Part shown: positions 1 to 13,470 of the stretch, piece by piece
How positions within the stretch are numbered: the first letter of the stretch is position 1
Layout: the number at the start of each line of letters is the position of its first letter
From: Anaeramoeba flamelloides
Taxonomy: Eukaryota > Metamonada > Anaeramoebidae
Assembly (NCBI GenBank): GCA_027625915.1
Contig: JANTQA010000023.1
Location: 7,254,001 to 7,318,000 of the forward strand
Reading direction: 5' to 3'
Length of the DNA stretch: 64,000 nt
The notes under the pieces: model-generated
Databases searched by the model: none
The model's input: only the letters and a program-made list of their open reading frames with translations
What the model was told of the DNA's origin: nothing
Program-made: the position numbers and the translations under genes

Positions 1-560
1 ATTAATTCCTCAAAAATTAAAAAATAACTTTCATAAGTTTTACCTTTTAATATTTTGATGAAATATTTTTTCTTTGAAAATTGAACAAACTCATCCAATA
101 ACTCCCATTTTTCAAAAGAAAAATTGAAAATTTATTCATATTTTTTTGTACCAACTCTGTATTAGATGAATTAAATGAAAAATCGGAATTAAATTGAATT
201 TTGGACGATTCTTAACAAAAATCTAGAAATTTATTTAATCAAAAATTTTCAATCAAAGGTTTTTTCCCAATAAGAAAGTAATAAAAACCGAATAAAAGTA
301 AAGTAATTGTATCAAATTTTACCCGATAAGATCAAGAAATAAATGATTTTTTTTATTTATTTTGATTAATTTTCTAATTATTTTAAATACCATTTTTTTA
401 GTTGGTATGTAAATATATTATACTAAGGATATATTCTATTTCGTTATTTATTAAAATTTTAATGTATTTGATTAAAGAAATGATTTTAAGCTTTCACTTG
501 CGAATAAACTGTAACTTTCAAAATTGGTAAAATATACCCACTCCCCTAAAGAAAAGATCT
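1..560 (+). repeat. Dispersed repeat family R1, copy C (partial)
   Basis: Order of shared words with the 35.5-36.0 kb copy: a CATCCAATAA/GTCCAATAA block, GTAATTGTATCAAAT, GATAAGATCAA-AAATAAATG, TTTTTAGTTGGT, then AATAAACT...AATTGGTAAAAT. It runs off the window edge, so its left end is unknown. There is no reading frame and no recognisable terminal repeat. Boundaries are approximate and the right end may extend beyond 560. Confidence 0.6.
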
Positions 561-1978
561 CAACAAAATAAAGCTCTTACTGGTATTTTCTTAACAAATG
601 GAAAATAATTTTAAATTGCTTTTCGTTATTTATATATTTTTAAACAGGATTTTTCATGAGAGTAGATTGTAATTGGTTTCCTCTCTTCAAAAAAATTGAA
701 ATAAATTACAAATTAAGTGAAAATTTTTCTTATTTATTCTTCAATATTAGTATTATTTGAATCTAAAAATATAATTAATTCTCAGAATAGATATTTTCAA
801 ATCAATTTATCATTTCTCAAAGGAACAATCACAATAAATTAGATTTTAATTTTTGGTCAGTTTCTCTATTATTTTGAAGATTTGGGATTCTTTCTATTTC
901 TACATTTATATATCAAAATTGTTACATTTAGAATATCTATCAATACACCGCAATTAGAATAATGAATAAATAATTCTATAATTTATTGGTTTGTCTGCAA
1001 AATTGATAAAATAACTTTTCAATTTTAATGAGATTTCCAATTGATCCAAAAACTGAATTTCTGAGTTTGTGAAATTTTTAGTTTTAAGGTTTGACAATAC
1101 GAGTCCACTACTGTTAATTGTAAAATATAAAGATCAAAATTTTCATTCAGTAATCCAAACAAAAAAAACAAATCACTGGAATTAATAATATAAAATCATC
1201 AAAAGCTCCCAATTCTAAAAAGAGGAAATTAATAATTTAAACTTCTTATCAGTATTAAAAATTTATATTGATTTATAAACTACTTTTTTGGACAACTTAA
1301 TGAAAATTTTGTTCCATTTACTTTACAACAAATAATAATATCAAAGACAGTGCTTTAATTTACTAAAATCCTTGATAAAAGAAGAAAAACGTTTGAAAGT
1401 TGATTTTTTATCATAACACTTGATTTTTCAAAGAAACATTCGAAGGTATTTTTTTTTTTTCATTTCTACCGTTTTTTGACAGCACAATAAAAGTGTTTTG
1501 TAAACAAAAAAAATTGGATTCCCATTTAAGAAAAAAACCTATTACTCTTTAAAATAGTTTATATTGGTTTCAATTTGTCCCAACATGGTCAACATAAATT
1601 AGTTCAAAAAAAAACTTTTAAATAAAGGCACAATTAAATAACACTTTTCAAACCAAGAAATAATCTTTTTTAAAAACATTAATGAATAAAACCTGATATA
1701 TAGATGTTATAAATTGGTAATAATGTTTCCAAAATTGTCGATTTATCAGGGTTTAAAAAGCTTATATCTAAAGGAAAAGTCCCTTACAAAAAAAACTTTT
1801 TAAACAAACCAACTAAACTTATGAAGGTAAACATTTTCAAAAGTATTGGTGTTACAATTCAAAAACTATAACAAAAAAAAAAGAAAAAAATCATTTTTTC
1901 ACATTCTTATCTACTGAAGAAAAATTAATTTTTATTTTTTTTTGAATTTATTTTTGATTTGACCAAATCAAAAATTCG
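1..1978. other. Repeat-derived AT-rich spacer upstream of Piezo
   Basis: No credible coding region is visible. The left part (about 1-560) belongs to a dispersed repeat also present at 34.8-36.0 kb in the same orientation and at 3.5-4.8 kb inverted. The part around 1080-1345 matches, in reverse complement, 19270-19620 (shared stretches such as GATCAAAATTTTCATT and AATGAAAATTTTGTTCCATT). Homopolymer A and T runs are frequent. The promoter and 5' UTR of the Piezo gene must lie at the right end, but I recognise no promoter element. Confidence 0.6.
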
Positions 1979-4900
1979 ATGTCTACTTCAAGTTCGACAA
2001 CGTCTTCAAGTGACGACGATTCAAAAAAGGTTTTGATTAATAGATCTAGTAGTGACACAGAAAAAGGATCAACATCAAGTGACACTTCAGAAACAAATAA
2101 GTCAGGTGTGCCAAAACTAGGAGGAAATACTGGCACACTCTCCAAGCAAGAAGCAATCAAACAGAAATTTCTCATCAAAACCGAGAAAAAGAAGAAACTA
2201 AAAGAGCAAACGAAAGATGCTGAGAAAAAACAAGTGAACAAATTGCTGATTATTTTGTTAAATATCATTTTGCCTCTTTGTCTTGTTTTGTGTTTTATAA
2301 CAAGATTCAATTTATTTTCCACTGTATACTTGATCCTTTTTATGGTTTATCTTCTAGTTCCAAGTTATAAGCTTACTCGTGGTGTGAAAGGGTTCCAAAG
2401 ATTTAATTTTATTTTTGTTATCCTGAATTTGGTGTTTAGCTCTGTCTTCCTAATAGGACAGATCGTATATAACAGCTATCTTTACGAAGAAGAAAAAAAA
2501 GATAATTATCCAGTTCCTGAAGATTCTACAACCGAAGAGCTGTTTCAGACTATTGGATTAGAAATGTTTGTTTTTATAATTTTTTTTTTTCTTTTATATT
2601 TTTTTTATTGTTTTTTTTGATAAACAATTTTTTCTTGGATGCCTTTTGTTTTAATTTCAAAATTCAAGCCAACACAAAAACACAAAAAAAAAACATTAAA
2701 ATATTGAAAAAGGCAACTTTTATGATTTTTTTTCTTTCGATCTTCTCTTTTTGTCTTTTCCAATTATTTAAACAAAAGACTTTTTTATCATTTTTTTATA
2801 ATACTGTCAAAGTTACAATGAGCTTAAAAACCACTAAACAAAGTTTAGTTGTTCTTACGAACAGGGGGTTCTCCCTTTTGATATGTCTTCTCTTTCGTTC
2901 ATTAAAAACAAAAATTAACTTTTTTTAAAATCCAAAATATTTGTTGCCTTCTCTATTTGAAACCAAATTTATCTCTTTAGGATTTAATTGTTGAAATCAT
3001 AACAAAGATTAAATATCATTAGCAAAATGAATGTCAGTGAAAAATACCAAACAATTTCTTGATTAAATAACCTTCTAAAAGTTCATTTTGATACATATTA
3101 CACAAAAGGAAAGAAAACTAGAATTTTTCAATTTGAAAACATTTTAGTTCTTATTCCTATCTCAAAACAAACAAACAAACAAAAAAGAATTTGAAAAGAA
3201 AAATCAAAAAAACAAAACTAAAACAACTAATTTTCGGTTCTTTTCTCAATATTCTTTCAAATACAAAAATAAAAATCGGTTTTACGAATACAACTTTTTC
3301 AAAAAAGTGCGAACTAAAAGTTTTCTAAAGTGATCACCTAAACTACTTAAAATGGGTGAATTAAACAGTTTGAAGAAACTCTTTAAACACTTTTAGTTCG
3401 CAATTTTATGAAACAACTGTATGTGGTTCGTTTTATTATGTGTATATTTACACTTTTCTTTAACTTGGATTTCGAAATGAAAGTAATAACGAACATCGTA
3501 AAAAGAAAACAAGGCGAAATTTTATTCCAATTTAATCTAATAAGTACATTTCACGATTTTGAGTTAAACAGTTTATGTGGAACAGAACCATTAAATATTA
3601 TTTCTTTAAATAAATAAATTACCAATTTTAATAAATATGAGAGTTTCAGATATAATCCCAGTATATTAATTTACATACCAATTAAAAAAAAGTAAATCAT
3701 CATAATTAAAAAAATGGTCAAGAAAAAAAAAAAAATAAAAATTTATTTCTTGATCTTATATATAAAATTTGATTCAATTACCCCTTCGTTATTCTATTTT
3801 GTATTAAATTCTTTAGGAAAAACCTTTATTTGTATAATTTTTGTGAAAAAAAAACTCTTTCTTTTACTAAAGAATTTTCCCAGAATGAATTTAAATTCCA
3901 ATTTTTATTTAATTCATCTAATTCAGATTTGGGTTCAAGAAAAATGGTATATTTATAAATTCTTCTTCAGAAAAATACATTTATTTGACAAATTCGTTTG
4001 ATTTTATAAAAGAATTTATTTTCCAGGAAAATATGTAAAAATCAAAATAATTCTGAATGTTTCTTTAATTTTTTACACTATATTTTCATTTTCTTTGATT
4101 TGAAATTTTTCTAACATTTTTTTGATTCCGAGAATTCAATCCTTTTCCTTTAATCTTTGAAACATTATCCTTTGTTTTTGCTTATTTTAATAAAAATATT
4201 TGAATAAAGAATTTTGAAAATAAATTTATTAGAAAAGAATTGTGCTATATAATAATAAAATAGAAATAGAAACAAGATATCCAAGGTAATATCTTGTCTA
4301 TACTCTTTCTAATTAAGAAGATAAAGAAGAAACAAATAGTTTAAAAAATAAGTTGGTTGAAAAATAATTTTTTTATTCTTGATTTCAACAAGTTGATTTG
4401 GGAAAGATTCTCTTTTTTTTTTTGGTATTCAAAAAGAAAAGATTTGTTTAAAATTCACACTTTCTCCAGTTTTTTTTTTTTTTTTTTTGGTTTACTCTTT
4501 AATTAATTTCAATGATCCGTCGTGAACATATTTCTCGATTCAAAAGATAATTTAATAAAACTAAAAATTTAAGAAAAAAAAAAAAATGTTCAAAAAATTG
4601 AAAATTTAAAGATTCAACTCTGGTTTTCTTTCTTCTACTCGCAAATAGAGTAATTAATGATATTTGGATTTCAAAGTTTCAATATCTCGTGATACTCAAA
4701 AAATTTTTTTCAGTAATATTCTAACAATTAACCTTTTCAAAAATAGAAACACGTAACTACTTCCTTAAACAAAAATAAAATGCAAATTCAATAAAAACAT
4801 AATTTATTTTTTTTTTTCCCATTAAAGAGTTGAATCCTAAATTCATTCTGTTTAGTGTTAGTTTTTTTTTTAGATATCATAAATTAAAAAAAATTGCTAT

Positions 4901-7900
4901 TACTTTTAAATTCTAATCAAAAAAACTGAAATTTTGTCTCAAAAGTTCAAAAAGGAAACCTTAAATTAATCTCAAAAATTTTTATTTCTAATTGGTTTTG
5001 TGAAGATCTTGTTTTTTTTTTTCATCTAAATGCTTGGGAATTTGAAATAAAAACTTTCATTTCTTAATTGGAAAATGATAGTAGTTTACTAGAATTTTCT
5101 TTTTATTCAGAAAATGAATAAATTTTTTGAATAAAACAGAAAATACAAAAAAAACCCAGGTATCCGCAAACTCTATGGATATCAGGGTATATCTACAGAA
5201 CCCCACAAAACTCTAAAAAATTGCACGGGACTCCACTTATTCTACGGAATTATACGCAACTCTCCATTACTCTACTAAAACTCGATGACACTACGAGAAC
5301 CCCTAATTTTGAATTAGGGATATTGTTGAAATTGAGTGAAAACTGATAAATTCTTTCAAGAATAGCACTCCACTCAATAAAGCGAGAGGGATTTTGTTCC
5401 AATTCTTATTTAATTTTAAAAACTCAATTTATTCCAATCTTTTCTTTGTATTCAAACATTACTTTCAACTTGTTTTTTTTTTAAAAGCTCAAGATCAAAA
5501 TATTAATTTTAAGGTTTATTCTTCAAATTATATCGACAAAATTAATTAAATCCATAAATTTATAAACCTCAAATAAAATCACTTTTCCCTTACCAAAAAA
5601 AAAACAAAAAACATTCAAAACCTAAAAACATTTTGAAACAATTCTTAACTTCCTTTCTTTAAACAAAACAAAACAAAAAAACAAACCAAAACAAAAAACC
5701 AAACCAAAAAAACAAACCAAACCAAAAAAACAAACCAAACCAAAAAAACAAAACAAAAAATAACAAAAAAATAGGGTATGGTTGGATCCGTTAAAAGGAT
5801 TTTTAACAATTTTCCCTGATAGTTTACTCTTAATAGTATCAATTTTCACGTTAGTTTTATTAAAAAAAGATAACACATTAATTAACCAAAATAACTTGAT
5901 CCGAAATCGAAGGAGAATCAAGATCCCAACGGGATATCGAAAAGTGAAAATCTTTGGGTGCTTAATTTTAATATTTCTATTAGTTGTTACATTTCCAAGC
6001 ATTAACAATTTAGTGTTATTAATTTTTGGTCTAGTCTTCTTTTCCATATGGTCGTTTGGTTCTATTAAGATCTACAATTTCAAGCCATTTTGGATTATTT
6101 TGTTAATTTATACTTCAATTTATTTTCTGTTTATGTATGCTATGCAATTTCCAATTTCAAATGTATCGGATATTCCTATTTACATTGAAGCCTTTGATTT
6201 GAATGACATTGTGGTGATTGATTATATGCCAATCTTCAAAATAGTTATCTTATTTGCCATCTATTTTTTTATTTGCTTAGTTCTTATTGATCAATTCTAT
6301 GGTACAGATCTAGTTGAGGAAACAGGAGGCACTGGCTTCATCCAAAATGAATCCACTGTTACTGTTCTTCGCTTTGTAATTTTTGGATTATCGATCTGTA
6401 CATTGCTATATTATGTCTCCTATTCGCCGTCACTCTTAACATTACCGATTTTAATACTCTGCTGTGTTAGCTTATTGGTTCCAAAAATATTCAATATAAT
6501 GATACCATACGTATCCCATTTCATCATTCTAATTTTCGTAGCGCAATATGTTTATAATATTGATTTTGACGTTTGGGAAGATTCAGATTTATTAGTTGAC
6601 ATTGGATTCAAATTTTTTGACGATACAATTACAGTTTTTGCAATAGGATTAATCACAATCTTATTGCTATGCTTCCATAATAGAACAACTAGCTCTCTGA
6701 AAAAAACTGTCAAGGAAATTCAAGAAAGAGAAAAGATAATGAAAAAGGAAGAAATTGAAAAAGAAAAAAGAAAATTGGAAAGAGCAAAAAGAAGAAAAAA
6801 ACAATTAGAAAAGGAAAATGAAGTATTAAACTCAAATTCGGAATCTAGTTCGGAAGGGCTATGGCTTGTTGTTGATGAAAAAATCCAAAAAAAAAACAAA
6901 AAAAAGATCTTTCGAAAGTCCAAAAAAAAAACTACCGACTACTTTGAAGATGAATCCGATGGTTACGACAATGATGATGATTCGGATGATGTTGATGAAT
7001 TAATGGATCAAAAAATGATTAATAAGAATCAAAAAAAAGGCAATAATGAAATAATCATTCAAAATGAACGACAGAAAAAAAAAATTCAATGGATCAATGC
7101 TACAAAGGAGTCTGACAACGAATTCTCTGATTTAAGTGATTCTGAAGATGAAGATGATAATTCCAAAGAAAGTTTTTTAAAATATTTCAAAATCCTTTTT
7201 AGGCTGGTCTTCAAATTTGTTTTATCCACGTCTTTTTATTATTCTTTATTCATTGTCTTAATTTGTTCCTTGAATCATTTAACAATCTTAAATTCTGTAT
7301 TTATGGCGTTCTTTGTCATTTTTATTTTATTGAAAAAATTTGCTCGCAAATTCTGGATCGTGCTAGTTATTTATGCTGAATTAGTATTATTGTTGATGTT
7401 TATTTGGAATTTTTCATTTATTTACAACAATACTAACAGTACAGATTTCATTTATCTCTTTGGCCTCTATTCAGATCTGGGCTTTCCCTCATTTGTCAAA
7501 TGGAATATAATGATCGCAATTTTTGCAGTTTTACAATACCATATCAACAAAATATATAGCAACACAGAAAAATTAAAAATCAAGGACAATGATGGCAACG
7601 GCGACAAGAAAGAAGAATCAAAGAAGGATTATAATAAAAATGGGTTTATCTTTGGCGATGATATTAATGCTGGCGATGAAGAGGAGATCGAAATTTTCGA
7701 AATGGAAGTAGTCATTACTCAAATCATTAACAAATATTACAAATTGTTTTTTTTAACATTTGGCGAGCACACGGCCTATGGATTAGTTTTGCTTTATTGC
7801 CTATATTCCAAAATATGTATCATTCATTGGGTATTTTTAATATTTACCTTTGTTTGCTTTTTAATTCATACAATTACCCACGATAACAAAAAATTAAAAT

Positions 7901-10900
7901 TGTTTTTCTTCTTATTAACATTAAGTGTGGGGCTGACGATATTATTTAGATATGCCTATCAATTCTATTTTTTCAGTACCTTTATTAGCGATATAATAGG
8001 CGATTTATTTTTTTTCAATGACTTAGGATTATGGGTTTCCAAAGAGAGCACTTGGAAAACTTTCATTCCAATTTCCTTATTGTTCGTTTTTTTAATTACT
8101 CAATTATCATATTTAAAGTCAAGGGATAAATTAACTGATTTAAATGAACTTTGGGAACAAGATGAATTCGAAAATGAAAATGATAATCAATATAATGAAG
8201 AAGAAAATAAAAATGATAAACCTACCCCAAACAAAAAAAAAAAAAAAAAAAAGCAAGAAATAAAAAACAAGTATAATAATACAAATAATATCATTATCAA
8301 TAAGAATAATAATGATAATAATGATTTTGACGAGAAAGACAAGATTGATTTTGAAATAGATAGTGATTCTGAAGATGTTGAAGTTACAATGATCAAACAA
8401 AGACTTGAAAGGCGAGGGGGGCTTAATAAATACATTAGTTTTGATTTGAAAAAATTCAAATTCAAATTCCATTCAAATAAAGTGAAAAGGGATTTCCAAT
8501 TAATTCTGAAAAATTTGATACTATTATTTATGGAATTTATTAAAAGATTAATTTTTTTACATTCCTATAAATTATATTTATTTGTATGCTTTTTTGTATC
8601 CATTTATGATCCCAATCTAATTAACTTTGCATTTCTATTATTTTCCATATTAACTGTCATCTTAAAAAGCAACATTAAAAGAATTTGGCCCATTATTATC
8701 GTCTATTCTAGTGTAATTATTTTAGTATACTATGCATCTTATTTTATAATGTTGAATGAATATCATGACGACGATTTATTGCAATACCTCGGATTATTTT
8801 CTGATGACAGCCTTACCGACAAAATAAAAGGATCGTTTTTTATATTGATTACCCTAAGATTTGCTCAACAGGTTGCGTTCTATAAAAACACTTATTATCC
8901 TGATACCAATATCAAACTATTTATTGTAAATAATGAGCAAACACAATATGATGACACTAATCAAATTAAAAGGATTTTTAACAATTTCAAAAACTTTGCT
9001 AATGATTTCATTTTAAAATTCGGGATACTATGCTTACATTTAACCCTGCTAATTACTTCGTTTTTAAATAATAGTCTCTATGGCATTTTCACTGTGATCA
9101 TATTAGCGATATTAATTTTTGGCAAAAAAAAGCGAAATCTGAAACTGTACATCTTTTTCATTTTAATCTTTGGTATTTCGCTATTGATTAGATATTTGAT
9201 CGTCCTTGGTTTGCCACAATTCGAAGAAGATCTTTATGAAGACATTGATTTGGGTATTTCAAATGACACGATGTATTGGCTTGGAATAAAAATTAAAAAC
9301 GCCAAATTTTTAACAGGCGATTTTTTTATCTTATTTTTCCTTTCAATTAACACAAAGAATTGGATATTAAGGAGAAAGGAGTTGGTCCAAATGCATCTAG
9401 AACGAAAGCAACATGTCAATTCTGATTATGATTCGGATGATAACGTGGGCAATCGGATTTATGAAAATGAAGATTCCGATTCTGATGATCAAAATAGGAA
9501 AATAACCATTGAAAAATTGGACGATGACCAGAATCAAATTTATCATTTTAAACGCAATTCAACTTATTACGATCTGTTTGTCTTGCAGATCTATTCCAAC
9601 CTCAAATTAATAATCATTATACTGATTTTCCTCGTTGCGATTTCCCTATTGTCATTTTGGAACTTTGTCTATGTATTGGCTTCAATGTATTTCTTGCATA
9701 AATTAAGCGATTTTAGAATTCAAAAATCAATAAGGCCCTTTAAAATGCTGAGGGCATTTGTAATCTTTGTTACCTTTTTATACGTGCTATTCACGGCCCC
9801 ATTTATCCCACAAAGTGAACAAAAGTTTAGCTATACAAACATTTTTGGATTTGATGCCTCAGAGACTTCAGTTCGATTTTCAAATGAGGGTGTCAATTCC
9901 CATATTATAATATTTTTCCTATTAAATATTGGAATCATGTTTTTTGAGTCAAAATATTTTAGAGGATTACTGGAATACAGGATCAAAGATTTTAAACAGG
10001 TCAATCAACGCGCAAAGGATTTGAAAAATAAAAAATTACTAAACATACAAGTTAAGGGGATTGAATTGCAAATTGAACAGCAGAATAGGAAAAATAGAAT
10101 TGTTGGAATCCGTGAAAAATTATTTAATTTACAAAAGCAAGAATTTGGTTTAAATCAAAAAGAGAAAAGTTTAAAATCAAATATGGATCAAAAGCATATG
10201 AAAATGATCCAAAGATCTACTTCAAGTGTTCAAGGAATTCGGGAGGATCTTAATCAACAGACTAATACCGAAGGAAAAGTGAAGAAAAATTTGGCAAAAA
10301 AATTATACCTTAAAATTAAAATTTTCATTTTTGGTATTCCTGGCTTTCTCAAATTACTATTAATTCTATTTATTAAAATATTATTATTAGGTATAGATTT
10401 TGAATTATGGTTTGACTTGAAAGAAATTAATAGGGATGATTTTATGAAAAGAAAACCAAAAAAAATTAAAAAAGATTCGTATACTCATACAAAATCAAAT
10501 AATGAGAACAATTCTGATAATAAGAAGAACTCAGGCTCTGATACTGGAACAGATACAGATACAAATACGAATACGGATACGGATACAGATACAGATACAG
10601 ATACGAATACTGCCACTGCCACTGATAGTGATACTGATAATGGTAATGATCAAAAAACAAAAATCACTCTAAGGAATGGACAAAAAATTGTTGATGATAA
10701 TAATGGAAAAAACAAAAAGGAAAAGAAGTTAACAGATGGAAAGCAAGCAAAAAATGTAAAAGAATTTAAAAAATTTGAACTTGAAAAAAAAAAAAATCTC
10801 AAATACAATCAATTTATTCGGATCATTTCCAAAAAAAGATTTAGAAACCCCGCGACCGCGTTGACGTTAAATGACAAAGGAGAGATTGTTCGCAGAAGGC

Positions 10901-13470
10901 CCTCTTTATTTTTATTATTATTAGCATCGTTATACTATTTCTTTTTAAATAATACAGAATATTTATGTTATTTTTGCTTTGCTATCATCCCTTTAAATAA
11001 CCCTTCAATTATTTCTTTAGTTTACCCAACCTTGCTGCATTGCTTTGCAATAATGACTAGACCCGGTCGAAAATTTTGGCAAATTCAGATCGGATATGCT
11101 CAATTTGTCATTGCAATAACATTTTTTTTCCAATTAGATATCCTGTGTGTCTGCTACTTGAATCAGAATTCTGGTTATTATTCCATCGTGTCACAGTGTG
11201 AATTATTAAAATGCCAAGCAGGCACCGAATCCTATTTAGAAAATTTTATTGGTCTCTATAAAATGGCTGGTAATTTTTTTTCTGAAATTTGGGATAATTT
11301 ATTATTATTAATTTTCATGCTTCTCCATCGGGAAATGATGATTAAAAAGGGACTGTGGGATCAAAAAATATTATTTGACAAAAAAACAAAAAAAACAAGA
11401 TCTCAAAAAAAACCAACTGATATTGAGCAAAATAATAAAAATAATTTCATCGAAAATGAGGAGACTAACGATAAGAACAATGACAGTAATAGCAATAATG
11501 ATAGTGATAATGATGATGATAGGGATAGTATTAATGATGAACAAGATTATGAAGATGATGATGATGACGACGACGGCGATGGTGATAACTATAACGATGA
11601 CGATGAAATCGAGAAAGAAGAGGATGATGAAGAATTGACTCGATTATTAAAAAAATTTAAAAGCAATAACAAAGATTTGGATGAATTCAATGACAAACAA
11701 ATAATTGAAATTATTAAAAAGCAAAGGGAATTAAAAAAGAAAAAGAAAAAAAAAAAAAAAAAATCCAGATTTGGATTTTTTTATGCCATTACCAACCCCA
11801 CGAAGAAGGAAAGTAAGGATCTTTATACAGTTACCTTTTTAATTGACTTTTTCACTTTAATTTTTATCGCCCTAAATTATCAAAATTTAAATTCGTCATC
11901 CTCACAGGATATCCAAGAGTACATCTCAAGAGGATCCATGATCCCATTAAATTTCATCTTAATATTATTATTACAATTTGCGTTAATTGTATTTGATCGT
12001 GCATTTTATTTGTTTCAAGCATTAGAATTGAAGTTTATTTATCAATTGTTAAGTGTAATTGTTCATTGGATCATTTTGTTTTTCATTTTACCAGTCAAAT
12101 TGGGGAAAGCGTTCAATGAAGTGCCTGCGTTATACTTTTTGTATATTATCAAAACATTCTACTTTTTATTTTCTGGGCTGCAAGTTCGATATGGCTATCC
12201 TCATTTCACCGGCGGCAATATTTTAATGAGGAATTACAAAAAGTCAACAAAATTGATCTTCATTGTGTACATGGTCGTGCCCTTCATTTTTGAATTAAGG
12301 GTTCTTTTAGATTGGATTTGTACCCAGACAACTTTAGAATTAGAGGAATTTATTAAATTGCATTCGATACATGCCAAATTGTACAAAATTAAATGCGAAA
12401 CAGAAGCCGAAGATTTTGAAAATTACAAACCAGGCAAAGAAATGGGGGAAATTCCAAAATTGTTCATGGGCGTAACCCTCTTTATTGTATTAACCCTATT
12501 AATTTTTGGCCCGATATTATTGATGTCCAGGAATTCTGATTTGCAAACAAATTTAGTGACCAAGGTTGAAATAAGATTTGGGATCGAGGGATATCGAGAA
12601 ATGTATCATTACGAAGAATTCTTAGCATCTACAAGATTAAGTTCCAATGAAGATATTTTGGTAATGTGCACAGACATCCAGGAGTCTCTGGACGCGGAGT
12701 ACTTCCAGGAAATTGAGCTCAAACAGTATTCAGAGTTGTTTTGGGGAATTACACCTGCCGGCGAGGATAATTTAATTGAAGGCTTGAAAAATGGTTACGC
12801 AACAACCTTCTATGTCGACTATACATTCACCTCAAGCAGCACCACAGGAGAAGAACAATCATTAACACGCGAGTATAGCTATACAAAGGATTTAACAGAT
12901 GGCGAAGCAACCAATATCGCCAATTTGCTAGAAAACAAGGCAGAAGGCGAGGTTTCAATTTCAAATATCTTGCCAACAATAATTAGTATACCACAACTTG
13001 GAGACGTTGAAGAAATCTGTGATCAAACTATAGACGGTAAAATCTTTTTAAAGGGCGTCACAAACGATACCAATTCTAACTCGCAGTATTGGGGATCACT
13101 CAGCGAAACAGATGGATCACTATCCTTCTACGTTAAAAACGCAGACGTGCCAAAATCAAGCCTTTCGGAAATCGCAGTGTCAATGGGCGGTATCGTTGGA
13201 TTATACGTCGGTGTAATATGGGCAATCGCCAGGTTCCTCAGAATGTATGTAAACGACCTCGCAGGTAGTATCATGGAAGACGAGCTGCCAAACGTAGATA
13301 TGCTTTTAAGTATCGTACAGGATATACTCTGGGCACAAAAGGAGAAAAACTTGAAACTTGAAGAAGAATTATTTGATGAGCTCATAGATATATTTAGAAG
13401 CTCTGAAAAATTGATTTATATTTCTGGTACGAGAGCAAAGCATGGCAATTATAACTACCAAAAAAATTAA
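1979..13470 (+). CDS. Piezo-type mechanosensitive ion channel
   Basis: Large trimeric plasma-membrane channel that opens on membrane tension. Coding exons 1979-2565 and 5775-13470 join in phase (codon AT|G) to give 2760 aa. Exon 1 carries a Ser/Asp-rich cytosolic N-terminus (1-85), then membrane segments near 89-108, 112-129 and 143-166 that resemble the first Piezo helices. The junction rebuilds the family pattern IGL-then-FPD. Exon 2 holds many four-helix-like hydrophobic blocks separated by Lys- or Asp/Glu-rich linkers. The Piezo signature VPFIFELRVLLDW starts near residue 2364, followed by the extracellular cap, a last helix near 2666 and the C-terminal ELPNVD motif near 2698. Length fits animal and plant Piezos (about 2100-2900 aa). 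Exon 2 has no in-frame ATG at its upstream end (codon 5782 is TTG), which also argues for the exon 1 join. Odd points are a DT/NT hexanucleotide repeat and a poly-Lys run in linkers. Confidence 0.93.
3306..3407. repeat. Short palindromic element in Piezo intron 1
   Basis: TGCGAACTAAAAG near 3308 returns as CTTTTAGTTCGCA near 3390-3402, making an inverted pair of roughly 25 bases around a 50-base centre. It could be a very small MITE or a simple hairpin. No target-site duplication is clear. Confidence 0.55.
3500..4790 (-). repeat. Dispersed repeat family R1, copy A
   Basis: The reverse complement of this segment aligns along its length with 34770-36020. Shared landmarks, read on the minus strand, include GGAAGTAGTTAC, CACGAGATATTG, AACTTTGAAATCCAAATATC, AATAAATTTATT, TTGTCCAATAAAT/ TTGTCAAATAAAT and AAATGTACTTA. 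No ORF of note and no transposase domain. It sits in the Piezo intron. The family type is unknown. Confidence 0.75.
5150..5310. repeat. Degenerate CTCTAC/TCTACGG short repeats
   Basis: The segment contains imperfect recurrences of actctac, tctacgg and actccac roughly every 20-25 bases and is clearly less AT-rich than its surroundings. Similar TAGAGTA/ATAGAGT words occur at 31980-32015 and 63630-63640. It may be the remnant of a minisatellite or of a repeated element end. Function unknown. Confidence 0.4.
5640..5770. repeat. A/C-only tandem repeat before a splice acceptor
   Basis: A run made almost only of A and C, with a repeating unit close to CCAAACCAAAAAAACAAA, ends a few bases before the Piezo exon 2 acceptor. 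The plus strand therefore lacks the usual pyrimidine tract upstream of the AG. Confidence 0.75.
10549..10608. repeat. Coding hexanucleotide repeat (GATACA/GATACG-like)
   Basis: Inside Piezo exon 2, about ten GATAC(A/G)-like hexamers encode an alternating Asp/Asn-Thr stretch near residue 1790 in a cytosolic linker. Slippage here would change protein length in two-residue steps without a frameshift. Confidence 0.8.

Larger units (their letters stand above)
2566..5774 (+). other. Piezo intron 1 (3.2 kb, repeat-rich)
   Basis: The donor is GTTTGT at 2566 and the acceptor ...AAATAG at 5772-5774. Phase 2 on both sides restores one frame with continuous Piezo homology, so this is an intron rather than an intergenic gap. 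It contains R1 copy A (about 3500-4790), a small palindrome (3306-3407), a stretch of degenerate CTCTAC-like units (5150-5310) and an A/C tandem repeat (5640-5770) directly before the acceptor. I see no nested gene; the short frames at 2608, 3408 and 3714 look like chance. Confidence 0.8.

Noticed and set aside
5622-6047. Minus-strand 141-aa frame with Phe/Gly/Leu repeats
   Set aside because: It is the reverse reading of the A/C repeat plus the start of Piezo exon 2.
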